Positions 1 through 6,536 of a stretch of DNA of 8,431 bases are shown in pieces. A program made the position numbers and the translations under genes. The notes under the pieces were generated by a model that worked only from the letters and a program-made list of their open reading frames with translations, was not told the DNA's origin and did no database searches. The stretch's first letter is position 1. Every line of letters starts with the position of its first letter. Origin of the DNA: T1SED10-198M sp003554345 [NCBI: Candidatus Sumerlaeota bacterium] (GTDB lineage Bacteria; Sumerlaeota; T1SED10-198M); the NCBI GenBank assembly GCA_003554345.1, contig PWGE01000207.1, positions 1-8,431 of the forward strand. The letters run 5' to 3'.

Positions 1-24
1 AAAAAAAAGCCACAGAAATAAGAA

Positions 25-440
25 AATTATCACGCAAAGAATCAAAAGGAGACTGAATGGGAAAGAACAAAGAATGTATCACGCGAAGCTCGCCAAGCCC
101 GCAAAGTCATACAAAACAGATAAATAAAAGATGCCTCCAGGCAGAGAAGTATTTTTTGGAAAAGAGAGAAAACCCGGAAAAAGATTGAATCACACAAAGG
201 GAAATAGAAGTCAGAAGACAGAAGACAGGAGTCAGCATGGGAAACAAAAGAAAAGAAAAAGAAATGTATCACGCGAAGCTCGTTAAGCCCGCAAAAACAT
301 ATATAACAGACAAGAATTTACAGGAGAATACAAAAAAGACAAAAATGCTCGAAAGGAATACATGACAAAAAGGAATATGGATAAGAAAGCAAATCCGCCA
401 GAATGTATTTTCAGGAAGATAAAGAATTCAGGCAAACACA
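25..440 (+). repeat. Modular purine-rich intergenic repeat, locus 1 (about two units)
   Basis: This gene-free stretch contains four phrases that recur elsewhere in the window. The A phrase, ATGTATCACGCGAAGCTCG followed by AAGCCCGCAAA, occurs at 74-106 and again at 264-296, exactly 190 bases apart. The heptamer block ends in GAATGGG at 48-61 (one heptamer) and in GCATGGG at 207-241 (four heptamers of the form GRAGWCA). The C phrase, TTTTTTGGAAAAGAGAG with AACCCGG and then GATTGAATCAC, lies at about 152-195. The B phrase, GCAAATCCGCCAGA with TTTCAGGAAGAT, lies at 389-420. The plus strand is rich in A and G throughout. Open frames here are strings of F, S and L on the minus strand and look like by-products of the repeat. 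Positions 441-491 hold nothing recognisable. Confidence 0.8.
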
Positions 441-491
441 TAAGGCTGATCTATCATTGAGGGGGTAACGTAAAAATATAAATCTGCATCA

Positions 492-757
492 TTATTTACC
501 TTTCAGCAGCATTATAATCAAACCAGTTATTTTATCTTTATCTTTGGGATTGCTTTCTGCCACTAAAAGCGTTAACGTAGTTAAAGCTTCCGGAGTAATA
601 GACATTCTCAAAATATCAGCTCTTCTTAAAAACCAGATAAAAGAAAAAGCTCCGCTTCGTTTATTTCCATCTATAAAAGGATGATCTTAACCATAAAATA
701 AAGCAAATGCGCTGCTTTCTCTTCCACGGTAGGATAAACATCTTGTTTGTTAAACGA
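492..757 (-). pseudogene. Remnant of the C-terminal Fic/Doc domain of a broken RhuM-Fic gene
   Basis: Directly downstream of the RhuM frame, the same reading frame continues past the TAA at 758-760 as SFNKQDVYPTVEEKAAHLLY. It loses one base near 686-687 and then reads on as DHPFIDGNKRSGAFSFIWFL, with LTLLVAESNPKDKDK further on, to a TAA at 492-494. HPFIDGNKRS (654-683) is the Fic signature HPFxDGN(K)R, the loop that holds the catalytic histidine in AMP-transferring Fic proteins. RhuM-Fic fusions of roughly 320-340 residues are a known family (from memory), and the repaired product here would be about 324 residues. Two lesions, one nonsense (probably CAA to TAA) and one single-base deletion, separate this domain from any visible start. 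There is no good ribosome binding site for separate translation, so it is most likely dead. A sequencing error could explain one lesion but is less likely to explain both. Confidence 0.85.
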
Positions 758-1465
758 TTAGAATATATTGCCAACAATACCAGCAACCGAATTTTTTTGC
801 TGCTCTTTGCCAAATAATTCTGAGGCCAGGTTTTGTTTAATAATGTTTTGTCTAAAATCATGTAAAGCCCGGCTTAATTCCTCAGCAGCAAAATATGCTC
901 GTTTTTTGGTTGTTCTTTTTTCAGGAAAATTACCTGTATCATAAGCCTCCAGAGAAAACCAGGTTTCGGAAAAAGCTTTAATAAGCTCAATAATATCCCC
1001 GGATTTTACTTTATTATTTTTTGGTAAAACCGCTTTTACGCTGGCTAAAGCATGTAAAAATCTATCATGATTTTGAACAATACGACTTTTATTAATCGTA
1101 TATCCTTCAAGCAAGTGCTGTTTTAGAACCTTTGTTGCCCAAATTCGAAATTGGGTGGCTTGTCTGGAATCTACTTTATAACCGACGGATAAAATAACAT
1201 CAAGATTGTAATATTCTATATCCCGCGTTATACGTCGTTTTCCTTCTTGTTGAACTGTTGCAATTTTTGCAACTGTTGCTGTCTTGTCTAATTCGCCTGA
1301 ATTATAAATATTTTTGATGTGACGAGAAATTACAGTTTTATGACGTCCAAATAACTTTGCTATTTGATTTAAATTCCCCCAAACCGTATCTCTTTTAAAA
1401 TCCCCCTTGAATTCAATCTTACCGCTTTTAGTCTGGTATATAACAATATCCGTTGTTTTCTTCAT
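758..1465 (-). CDS. RhuM-family protein, truncated N-terminal part of a RhuM-Fic fusion
   Basis: This 235-residue frame matches the RhuM family, named from a Salmonella pathogenicity island gene of uncertain function. Residues 6-30 are the family's opening segment (IVIYQTKSGKIEF, then DTVWGNLNQIAKLFGR). A helix-turn-helix-like stretch follows at about 31-55 (NQIAKLFGRHKTVISRHIKN). The most conserved block is at 83-110 (IEYYNLDVILSVGYKVDSRQ, then TQFRIWATKVL). The start at 1465 is supported by the family N-terminus and by a GAGGG ten bases upstream. The frame stops at a TAA exactly where full-length relatives run on into a Fic domain, whose decayed remains follow. Whether the shortened protein is made or functions is unknown. 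By family resemblance it may bind DNA. It stands alone, transcribed away from argG, with repeats on both sides, which suggests an accessory gene in decay. Confidence 0.85.
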   Translation of the reverse strand: MKKTTDIVIYQTKSGKIEFKGDFKRDTVWGNLNQIAKLFGRHKTVISRHIKNIYNSGELDKTATVAKIATVQQEGKRRITRDIEYYNLDVILSVGYKVDSRQATQFRIWATKVLKQHLLEGYTINKSRIVQNHDRFLHALASVKAVLPKNNKVKSGDIIELIKAFSETWFSLEAYDTGNFPEKRTTKKRAYFAAEELSRALHDFRQNIIKQNLASELFGKEQQKNSVAGIVGNIF

Positions 1466-1630
1466 AGTAACTGATCCCTCGTTGGCTCTAACAGACAGGG
1501 TTTTTTACACAACCTTATACTACAAGGCAAAATCTTAAAAAAGTATCTCAAATTAACAGGGGAAGTCTATCTAATTTTCATCGCCTGTTTTATTTTGCAG
1601 TGGCAGTTGGGAAGTATCTTGTGGGATTTC

Positions 1631-1682
1631 TAAGTGATAAGTAATAAATAACAAGCCAAGTAATAAGTAATAGTTAATAAAG
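1631..1682 (+). repeat. Short-period TAAGTAA/TAAGTGA-like tract
   Basis: The tract is built from drifting 7-8-base words: TAAGTGA, TAAGTAA, TAAATAA, then AAGTAATAAGTAATAG and TTAATAA. It has stops in several frames and encodes nothing. It lies immediately before the direct-repeat pair at 1682-1809, so this gene-free region (1466-1999) holds two different repeat types. Between 1466 and 1630 I see no gene. The RhuM promoter should lie there, but no good -35/-10 pair stands out. Confidence 0.6.
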
Positions 1683-1724
1683 ATACAGCTTCACCAGTCA
1701 GAATGGGAGATTACAGAGAAGAGG
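1682..1724 (+). repeat. Direct repeat, left copy (partner at 1767-1809)
   Basis: This 43-base segment aligns without gaps to 1767-1809, offset 85 bases, with about 35 of 43 positions identical by hand count. The shared core is ATGGGAGATTACAGA. The TCAGAATGGG part is the same ending that closes the heptamer blocks at loci 1, 3 and 4, so the pair belongs to the wider modular repeat family. Between the two copies there is a GGAGTCA heptamer at 1733-1739 followed by the degraded heptamer GGAGTTT. Confidence 0.75.
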
Positions 1725-1766
1725 GAAACAAAGGAGTCAGGAGTTTGTTAGACAAGATGTAATAAG

Positions 1767-1809
1767 GATACAAGTTCATGATTCAGGATGGGAGATTACA
1801 GAAAAGAAG
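1767..1809 (+). repeat. Direct repeat, right copy (partner at 1682-1724)
   Basis: This is the second copy of the 43-base repeat, reading TTCAGGATGGGAGATTACAG in its centre. It is followed by an A/G-rich tail to about 1845 with no coding signal. From 1850 to 1999 nothing clear is visible. A TTGACA at 1920-1925 has no matching -10 at the right distance. Confidence 0.75.
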
Positions 1810-2000
1810 GAAGAAAAAAAACAGATTTAACAGGAAGAAGGAAAAGACTCAGAGTAAAACATGCTGACGTAGAAAAATCGGTTTCAAAAAAATGCTGCAG
1901 TGAGAGACTTATTACCAGGTTGACACGATGAATGGCTCATGACAGAGCAGTAAAAACTATCTCTGACATCACCTTTTCGCCAGGACTGGCTCTCTGCCCT

Positions 2001-2017
2001 TGATTGAAAAACAATCA
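2001..2017. promoter_or_regulatory. Perfect 6-5-6 dyad over the argG promoter, candidate operator
   Basis: TGATTG, five A, CAATCA is a perfect inverted repeat. It covers the proposed -35 element (2004-2009) and part of the spacer of the argG promoter, the usual place for a repressor site. It does not match the classic ArgR box well, so the regulator is unknown. A 17-bp palindrome with A-rich centre could also arise by chance in AT-rich DNA. Confidence 0.4.
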
Positions 2018-2031
2018 CCTTTTGATATATT
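2004..2031 (+). promoter_or_regulatory. Sigma70-like promoter for the argG operon
   Basis: TTGAAA at 2004-2009 and TATATT at 2026-2031 each match the consensus at five of six positions, with a 16-base spacer. Transcription would start near 2038, leaving a leader of about 50 bases before the argG start at 2090. If correct, the in-frame ATG at 2000 lies upstream of the mRNA and cannot be the start codon. Confidence 0.6.
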
Positions 2032-2089
2032 TATAAGTGCTCAACTTATCTTTATTTATGCCTGTGGGCAAAATCCAAGGAGAAAAACG

Positions 2090-3304
2090 ATGCAATCTGT
2101 AAAGAAGGTAGTATTAGCTTATTCCGGGGGACTGGACACCTCAGTCATAATACCCTGGCTCAAGGAAACTTATAATTGTGAAGTAATAGCGTACTGTTCC
2201 AACCTGGGACAGGAAGATGAACTGGAAGGTCTTTCTGATAAGGCGCAAGCTTCTGGTGCTTCCGAGGTGGTTATTGACGATCTGCGCGAAGAGTTTGCTG
2301 CTAAATTTATTTTCCCCGCAATTAAGGCTCATGCAGTATATGAGGATTATTATCTACTCGGTACTGCTCTTGCCCGTCCTCTTATTGCCACAAACCAGGT
2401 TCTTTTGGCAGACAGTGAAGGGGCAGATGCTGTAGCACACGGTGCCACGGGGAAGGGAAATGATCAGGTTCGTTTTGAATTGACCTATATGACCCTTTGT
2501 CCCCACATAAAAATTATAGCTCCGTGGAAAGATCCCCGCTGGACAATACAATCCCGCTCCGATGCTATAGAATACGCTAAAAAACACGGCGTCCCAATTC
2601 CCGTTTCACAGGAAAAACCTTACAGTATGGATGCCAATCTGATGCACATTTCTTATGAAGGCGGGGAACTGGAAGACCCTTACCAGGAATACGATCCTTC
2701 CATGTTTCGCCTCAGTAAAGCTCCCGAACAAGGTGCTGATTCAGTGGAAACAGTAGTGATTGATTTTGAAAAGGGAAATCCCGTAGCTGTGAACAATAAG
2801 CACCTATCACCGGCTCAGGTAATATCCACTCTTAACGAAATAGGAGCACGACACGGTATCGGCATAGCGGATATTGTCGAGAACCGGCTGGTGGGTATGA
2901 AATCGCGCGGCGTTTATGAAACCCCGGGTTGTACTATTCTCCTGCATGCTCATCGAGCTATCGAATCCCTGACTCTGGACCGATCGACCGCTCATTACAA
3001 GCAACACCTGAGCTTAAAATACGCCGACCTTATCTATAATGGAGAATGGTATTCTCCCCTGAAAGAAGCGCTTGATGCTTTTTTCGACTTTACCCAGAAA
3101 TACGTGACAGGAAGAGTAAAGCTCAAACTCCATAAAGGCGGCGTTCATATAGCAGGCAGAAAATCTCCTTACTCTTTATATTCCCCGGAACTGGCAACTT
3201 TTGAGAAAGACGATATCTATCAGCAGCAGGATGCCACCGGTTTTATCAAGCTGTATGGCCTTCAAATGAAAAGAGCAGCCGAGGTAAGAACAAAAGATGA
3301 ATAA
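2090..3304 (+). CDS. argG: Argininosuccinate synthase
   Basis: ArgG joins citrulline and aspartate using ATP to form argininosuccinate, the penultimate step of arginine synthesis, in the cytoplasm. The protein has 404 residues, normal for the family. The ATP-binding loop AYSGGLDTS is at residues 10-18, followed by GTALARP at 91-97 and the substrate-binding block HGATGKGNDQVRFE at 117-130. EKPYSMDANL and GRKSPYSLYSPE follow. The start at 2090 is preferred because AAGGAG (2077-2082) sits seven bases upstream and the family begins right there. A longer frame from 2000 would add 30 unrelated residues and overlap the promoter. It is the first gene of a likely operon: rdgB begins inside its last codons. 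The argH partner that completes the pathway is not in the window. No missing active-site residues were noticed. Confidence 0.98.
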   Translation: MQSVKKVVLAYSGGLDTSVIIPWLKETYNCEVIAYCSNLGQEDELEGLSDKAQASGASEVVIDDLREEFAAKFIFPAIKAHAVYEDYYLLGTALARPLIATNQVLLADSEGADAVAHGATGKGNDQVRFELTYMTLCPHIKIIAPWKDPRWTIQSRSDAIEYAKKHGVPIPVSQEKPYSMDANLMHISYEGGELEDPYQEYDPSMFRLSKAPEQGADSVETVVIDFEKGNPVAVNNKHLSPAQVISTLNEIGARHGIGIADIVENRLVGMKSRGVYETPGCTILLHAHRAIESLTLDRSTAHYKQHLSLKYADLIYNGEWYSPLKEALDAFFDFTQKYVTGRVKLKLHKGGVHIAGRKSPYSLYSPELATFEKDDIYQQQDATGFIKLYGLQMKRAAEVRTKDE

Positions 3305-3896
3305 TACATCCCTTGTGCTGGCCACATTGAATCAGCACAAAGTCAAAGAAATCAGTTCCATTCTTGACCCGGAGATTCCGCTTGTTTCACTTTCGGAAAT
3401 AAAACCGGATTATGACGATGTGGAAGAAACAGGCACTTCCTTCCAGGAAAATGCTTATATAAAAGCAAGAGCAGCTACAGAAGCAACCGGTATGCCGTCT
3501 CTTGCTGATGATTCCGGCCTGGAAATTCGGGCACTGGACGATGCTCCCGGCATCCATTCGTCACGCTTTGAGAAAACTGACGAGCTTAAAATTCAGAAAG
3601 TTCTGGATATGATGAAGGATATTCCGTGGGAAGAACGAGAGGCTTGCTTTCGATGCGTGGTATGCTATTTTGAAACTGAAGAAAAACCCCATTTTTTTGG
3701 GGGTAAAGTTAAAGGATACATTTCTTTCACTCCCTTAGGAGACAGGGGGTTCGGTTATGATCCCATTTTCTACCATCCACCTTCTCACAAAACTTTCGCT
3801 CAACTCTCTGCTCAGGAAAAAAATCGTCTCAGTCACCGTTACCAGGCTTTTGGGAAGTTTAATGAATTCTGGAAAGAAAAAAGACAGGAAGGTTGA
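3297..3896 (+). CDS. rdgB: RdgB/HAM1-family non-canonical purine NTP pyrophosphatase
   Basis: This enzyme hydrolyses dITP, ITP and XTP to the monophosphate and pyrophosphate, keeping deaminated purines out of DNA and RNA. The 199 residues contain the family landmarks in order: VLATLNQHKVKE at 7-18 (nucleotide contact), EETGTSFQENAYIKA at 43-57, LADDSGLEIRALDDAPGIHS at 69-88 with the catalytic aspartate in ADDSG, GFGYDPIF at 151-158, and KNRLSHR at 175-181. Length is normal. The ATG lies inside the end of argG (8-base overlap, shared ATGAATAA), which implies coupled translation; a modest GAGG sits 12 bases upstream. Pairing with argG has no obvious metabolic logic and probably just reflects a housekeeping operon. 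The usual AG after the SSRF/SARF motif is replaced by EK, a small divergence. Confidence 0.96.
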   Translation: MNNTSLVLATLNQHKVKEISSILDPEIPLVSLSEIKPDYDDVEETGTSFQENAYIKARAATEATGMPSLADDSGLEIRALDDAPGIHSSRFEKTDELKIQKVLDMMKDIPWEEREACFRCVVCYFETEEKPHFFGGKVKGYISFTPLGDRGFGYDPIFYHPPSHKTFAQLSAQEKNRLSHRYQAFGKFNEFWKEKRQEG

Positions 3897-3934
3897 CGAA
3901 GACAGAATCTCAGAAAAGCCTGATGTCTGTCAAC
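3892..3934 (+). other. Imperfect hairpin between rdgB and the DUF2156 gene
   Basis: GTTGAC plus GACA pairs with TGTC plus GTCAAC around a 19-base loop, with a 3/1 internal bulge. It spans the rdgB stop codon. No T-run follows, so it is not a standard intrinsic terminator. It could affect mRNA stability or processing between the second and third genes, or be chance. Confidence 0.3.
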
Positions 3935-3973
3935 ATTATAGTTCTGCAATCAACATAAATACCCGGATGAACC

Positions 3974-4921
3974 ATGCTACATTCAACATTACCGCTTACA
4001 TCCTCTAAAAATATCCAGAAACTTTTTCAGCAGTTTAATGTGCCCCATTTTCCTGAATTCAGGAGGTTGAGATATGACGATAAAGAACTGCTGGAAAGTA
4101 TGCTTGCCGTTTATGAACCCCTTATAAGTGAGCTTAATTTCACCAATCTCTACTGCTGGGATTTCGTAAAAAAGATTTCTTTGAGTGCTTTTGATACGGC
4201 TCTTATTCTCTGTTCTTCGCCGGATAATGGTAATGACTGTTTTTATCCTCCTGTAGGAAACTTAAACTACCAGTCTTTTTTACAAACCCTGAAAAAATAC
4301 TCCGATAGTCTTCCCCGGCAAATCAGATTCATTGACCAGCTAAACAAAAAACACTTTAAAATGTATCCCCTGCAAGAAGACCGGGATTACTGGGATTATA
4401 TCTATAAACAGAAAGACCTGGCAACTCTCCAGGGGCGAAGGTACAGTAAGAAGAGGAACCTCATTAATCAATTTTCACGGAAATATTCCGATTACTCCCT
4501 CCATCCCATCACTTCGGAAAAAACAGACCAGATGTTGGAGTTTCTTGACGAATGGTGTGAATTACGCCGCTGCTGTGGAAAAAGGTTCGATTGTGATGAG
4601 TTCAAGGTGGTCAGAAAATGTCTCAGGGAATGGGATCAACTCTCCTGTGAAGGGGGTTATATTACCGTGGAGGGACGCATAGAAGCCTTTATCGTTGCAG
4701 AGCGCCTGAATACCAGTACTGCCGTCATCCATTTCGAAAAAGCAAATCCTCATATTCCTGGCGTTTACCAGCTCGTTAATAAAGAGTATACCGCTCGTTA
4801 TCTTTCTGATTTTCAATGGATTAACAGAGAACAGGATATCGGTATTCCTGGCTTGAGACAGGCTAAAGAAAGTTACTATCCCTCTCACTTCATCAAAAAA
4901 TATACAATCGACCTTTCCTGA
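3974..4921 (+). CDS. DUF2156 (LPG synthase C-terminal-like) protein, soluble form
   Basis: The 315-residue protein resembles the DUF2156 family, related to the GNAT-fold catalytic domain of phosphatidylglycerol lysyltransferases (MprF). Visible family blocks are ATLQGRRYSKKRNLINQF at 150-167, VIHFEKANPHIPGVYQLVNK at 251-270 and INREQDIGIPGLRQAKESYY at 283-302. No membrane segments are present, so unlike MprF it lacks a flippase part. Such stand-alone proteins could transfer an aminoacyl or acyl group to an unknown acceptor, but the substrate cannot be read from the sequence. A cysteine cluster (C195, C200, C201, C207) occurs in the middle. The gene follows rdgB by 77 bases on the same strand and is probably the last gene of the argG operon. 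Its ribosome binding site is weak (GGATGA). No terminator is evident after it. Confidence 0.9.
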   Translation: MLHSTLPLTSSKNIQKLFQQFNVPHFPEFRRLRYDDKELLESMLAVYEPLISELNFTNLYCWDFVKKISLSAFDTALILCSSPDNGNDCFYPPVGNLNYQSFLQTLKKYSDSLPRQIRFIDQLNKKHFKMYPLQEDRDYWDYIYKQKDLATLQGRRYSKKRNLINQFSRKYSDYSLHPITSEKTDQMLEFLDEWCELRRCCGKRFDCDEFKVVRKCLREWDQLSCEGGYITVEGRIEAFIVAERLNTSTAVIHFEKANPHIPGVYQLVNKEYTARYLSDFQWINREQDIGIPGLRQAKESYYPSHFIKKYTIDLS

Positions 4922-4978
4922 AAAACACCACTTCCGCGCATTCTGTCACTCCTATTACCTGGAAAGAGAAGAAACGTA

Positions 4979-5262
4979 GAAGACTGGAGACATCATATTG
5001 GGGGCAAAAAACTGGCGTCAGAATGGAAGGGTACAGAAAAGAAAACAAAAGGCCACGGGGCAATTAAAAATCTTTTGGGGAAGAAAGAATAAGATTGCAT
5101 CACAAAAGTTGCGCAAAGTAAAACTTAAGAAAAAAGGAATTCAGGAAGGAAAGCAAATCCGCCAGAGTGAACTTTCAGGAAGTAGTTAAGGATATTAAAG
5201 CCCAGGAGAAGCCAAAAAAATCTCAAGTCGGGGAAATTTTATGGGAAGAGAAGAGAACCCAT
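4979..5262 (+). repeat. Modular purine-rich intergenic repeat, locus 3
   Basis: The gap between the DUF2156 gene and the lipoprotein gene holds the same phrases as locus 1. Heptamers GAAGACT and GGAGACA occupy 4979-4992, and GGCGTCA followed by GAATGGA lies at 5014-5027. A C phrase occurs at about 5070-5105 (TCTTTTGGGG, then AAGATTGCATCAC), followed by GCGCAAAG. The B phrase GCAAATCCGCCAGA with CTTTCAGGAAG is at 5153-5182. A second, degraded C-like phrase lies around 5236-5260. A 63-codon frame across it is lysine-rich, lacks a ribosome binding site and is best read as a repeat by-product. Confidence 0.75.
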
Positions 5263-5288
5263 TTGCAGGCTCTGAAATTTTCTTAGAC

Positions 5289-5316
5289 TTGATTTTATTC
5301 TAAACCCTCATATGAT
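5289..5316 (+). promoter_or_regulatory. Sigma70-like promoter for the lipoprotein gene
   Basis: TTGATT at 5289-5294 and TATGAT at 5311-5316 are separated by 16 bases. The -10 matches consensus at five positions and the -35 at four. Transcription would start near 5323, leaving a leader of about 29 bases that contains the GAGGGGG ribosome binding site (5340-5346). Confidence 0.5.
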
Positions 5317-5351
5317 ATTCCGGGAAGAGTATAACAAGTGAGGGGGTTTTT

Positions 5352-6524
5352 ATGCAAAAGTTATTTTTTATTTTACCGGTGCTTTCTCTACTATTTTCCT
5401 GTGCTCTTTTTGATGGTATTGATTCAAGAGAAGAGGTTACAGGCTATCTGTACATTGTCGGGGGCGTTGCTACAAGCTCAGATGCGGAAAATATTGATCC
5501 GGAGCTTGATGTGCCGGATGACGGTATTCACTTGAGAAGTGTTTTGATTGCTGATGTTGATGAGCAAACAAATACTATTTCTAACTGGCGTCGGGCAAGA
5601 ACCACTTTACCATCACATCATTTTGCTAATGAAGGTGTGTTGCACTGGTCATACCTGAATAATAATACCCATGTTTATAATGGCAGATTGTATGCTGGTC
5701 CAGCGGCTTATAACGCAGAAGAAAATTCTGTGAGACCCACTGATTTCGTTGTTTGGGCAGATATTGATCCGTCTACCGGCGACCTGAGTGCGTTTGAGCA
5801 TTCTGATCGTTTACCAGATCCTCCCGGCAATCAAAGAATATCGGCATCCACTATCATGGAAGTGAACGAACAGCCTTATTACTATGTTATGGGTGGTAAT
5901 ACTGATGAGGATGTAACCGACTGGATTGCCTATGCTGAAATCGATAAGGAAACAGGAGCCATCGGTGAATGGTCTCTCGCTGAGACGAAACTCCTCACGC
6001 CTGACTGGTTTAATGCGGCAACTAACCATCAGGGCAGACTGATTCATGCGTCCGGACATGGAAGAACAGATCAGATGGCTATAGATTTTGTTACTCCTGA
6101 TCAAGATGGAAATATTAGTGACAACTGGGGAAATATAACCTATAGTACAGACTATGCACGGCGCTGGGATTATGTCATGCTTGAAGCGTCGGTAAATGAA
6201 ACGGATTACCTTTATCTGCTTGGTGGTGCCGCAGAGGATGTCTTTGTTACTGACCGTGTAGATTATGGAGTCTTTTCGGATGGAGTGCCGGCAGACTGGG
6301 AACAGGGTGAGCCGCTTCCGAGACCAGGAAGACGTTTTGCAGGCGCCGCACTCAACGATACACTCTTTTTGTTCGGCGGTACGGTGGAAGATTCCGATTT
6401 AGGTACAGACGATATCTTTATCGGTACAGTGTCCGCTAATGGAGAGGTTGAATGGACAGTATCCTCTGACTCCATGTATCAGGCAAGAACTTTTCACGGC
6501 GCAGCGATTTATGAAAAAGAGTGA
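5352..6524 (+). CDS. Lipoprotein with six-bladed Kelch-like beta-propeller
   Basis: The 390-residue product begins with a short signal sequence (one lysine, then a hydrophobic run) and a lipobox LFSC, with Cys17 as the predicted lipidated residue, so it should be membrane-anchored outside the cytoplasm. The rest is a Kelch-like propeller. GG turns follow beta strands at YLYIVGG (32-38), YYYVMGG (176-182), YLYLLGG (286-292) and LFLFGG (338-343). An outer-strand motif of the form A-x-I/V-D..tG.I..W recurs six times, at about 64-79, 132-148, 191-207, 242-259, 303-316 and 354-368. The C-terminal FHGAAIYE could complete the first blade. Propellers of this kind usually bind proteins or sugars; the ligand is unknown. 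It has its own promoter and a good GAGG ribosome binding site eight bases from the ATG. A GTG start at 5338 in another frame is not coding. Confidence 0.88.
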   Translation: MQKLFFILPVLSLLFSCALFDGIDSREEVTGYLYIVGGVATSSDAENIDPELDVPDDGIHLRSVLIADVDEQTNTISNWRRARTTLPSHHFANEGVLHWSYLNNNTHVYNGRLYAGPAAYNAEENSVRPTDFVVWADIDPSTGDLSAFEHSDRLPDPPGNQRISASTIMEVNEQPYYYVMGGNTDEDVTDWIAYAEIDKETGAIGEWSLAETKLLTPDWFNAATNHQGRLIHASGHGRTDQMAIDFVTPDQDGNISDNWGNITYSTDYARRWDYVMLEASVNETDYLYLLGGAAEDVFVTDRVDYGVFSDGVPADWEQGEPLPRPGRRFAGAALNDTLFLFGGTVEDSDLGTDDIFIGTVSANGEVEWTVSSDSMYQARTFHGAAIYEKE

Positions 6525-6536
6525 AGAATATGCCGG

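Noticed and set aside
203-241. Heptamer block as a CRISPR array
   Set aside because: The units are contiguous 7-base words without spacers of 25-40 bases, and no cas gene is near.
42-272. 76-codon minus-strand open frame rich in F, S and L
   Set aside because: It lies across the purine-rich repeat, has no ribosome binding site or family resemblance, and its composition follows from the strand bias.
661-861. 66-codon minus-strand open frame at the RhuM/Fic junction
   Set aside because: It overlaps the RhuM coding frame and the Fic remnant in a different frame; the real signal is the RhuM-Fic reading.
1555-1592. AACAGG/CCTGTT pairing as a terminator
   Set aside because: Only six pairs around a loop of about 26 bases, with no gene ending here that would need it.
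1920-1948. TTGACA as a possible argG promoter -35
   Set aside because: No acceptable -10 lies 15-19 bases downstream; the pair at 2004-2031 is much better.
2000-2089. Upstream in-frame start that would lengthen ArgG by 30 residues
   Set aside because: The extra residues are not part of ArgG, no ribosome binding site precedes 2000, and the best promoter overlaps this stretch; AAGGAG sits correctly before 2090.
4998-5189. 63-codon lysine-rich plus-strand frame
   Set aside because: It is made entirely of repeat phrases found at other loci where the frame is not kept.
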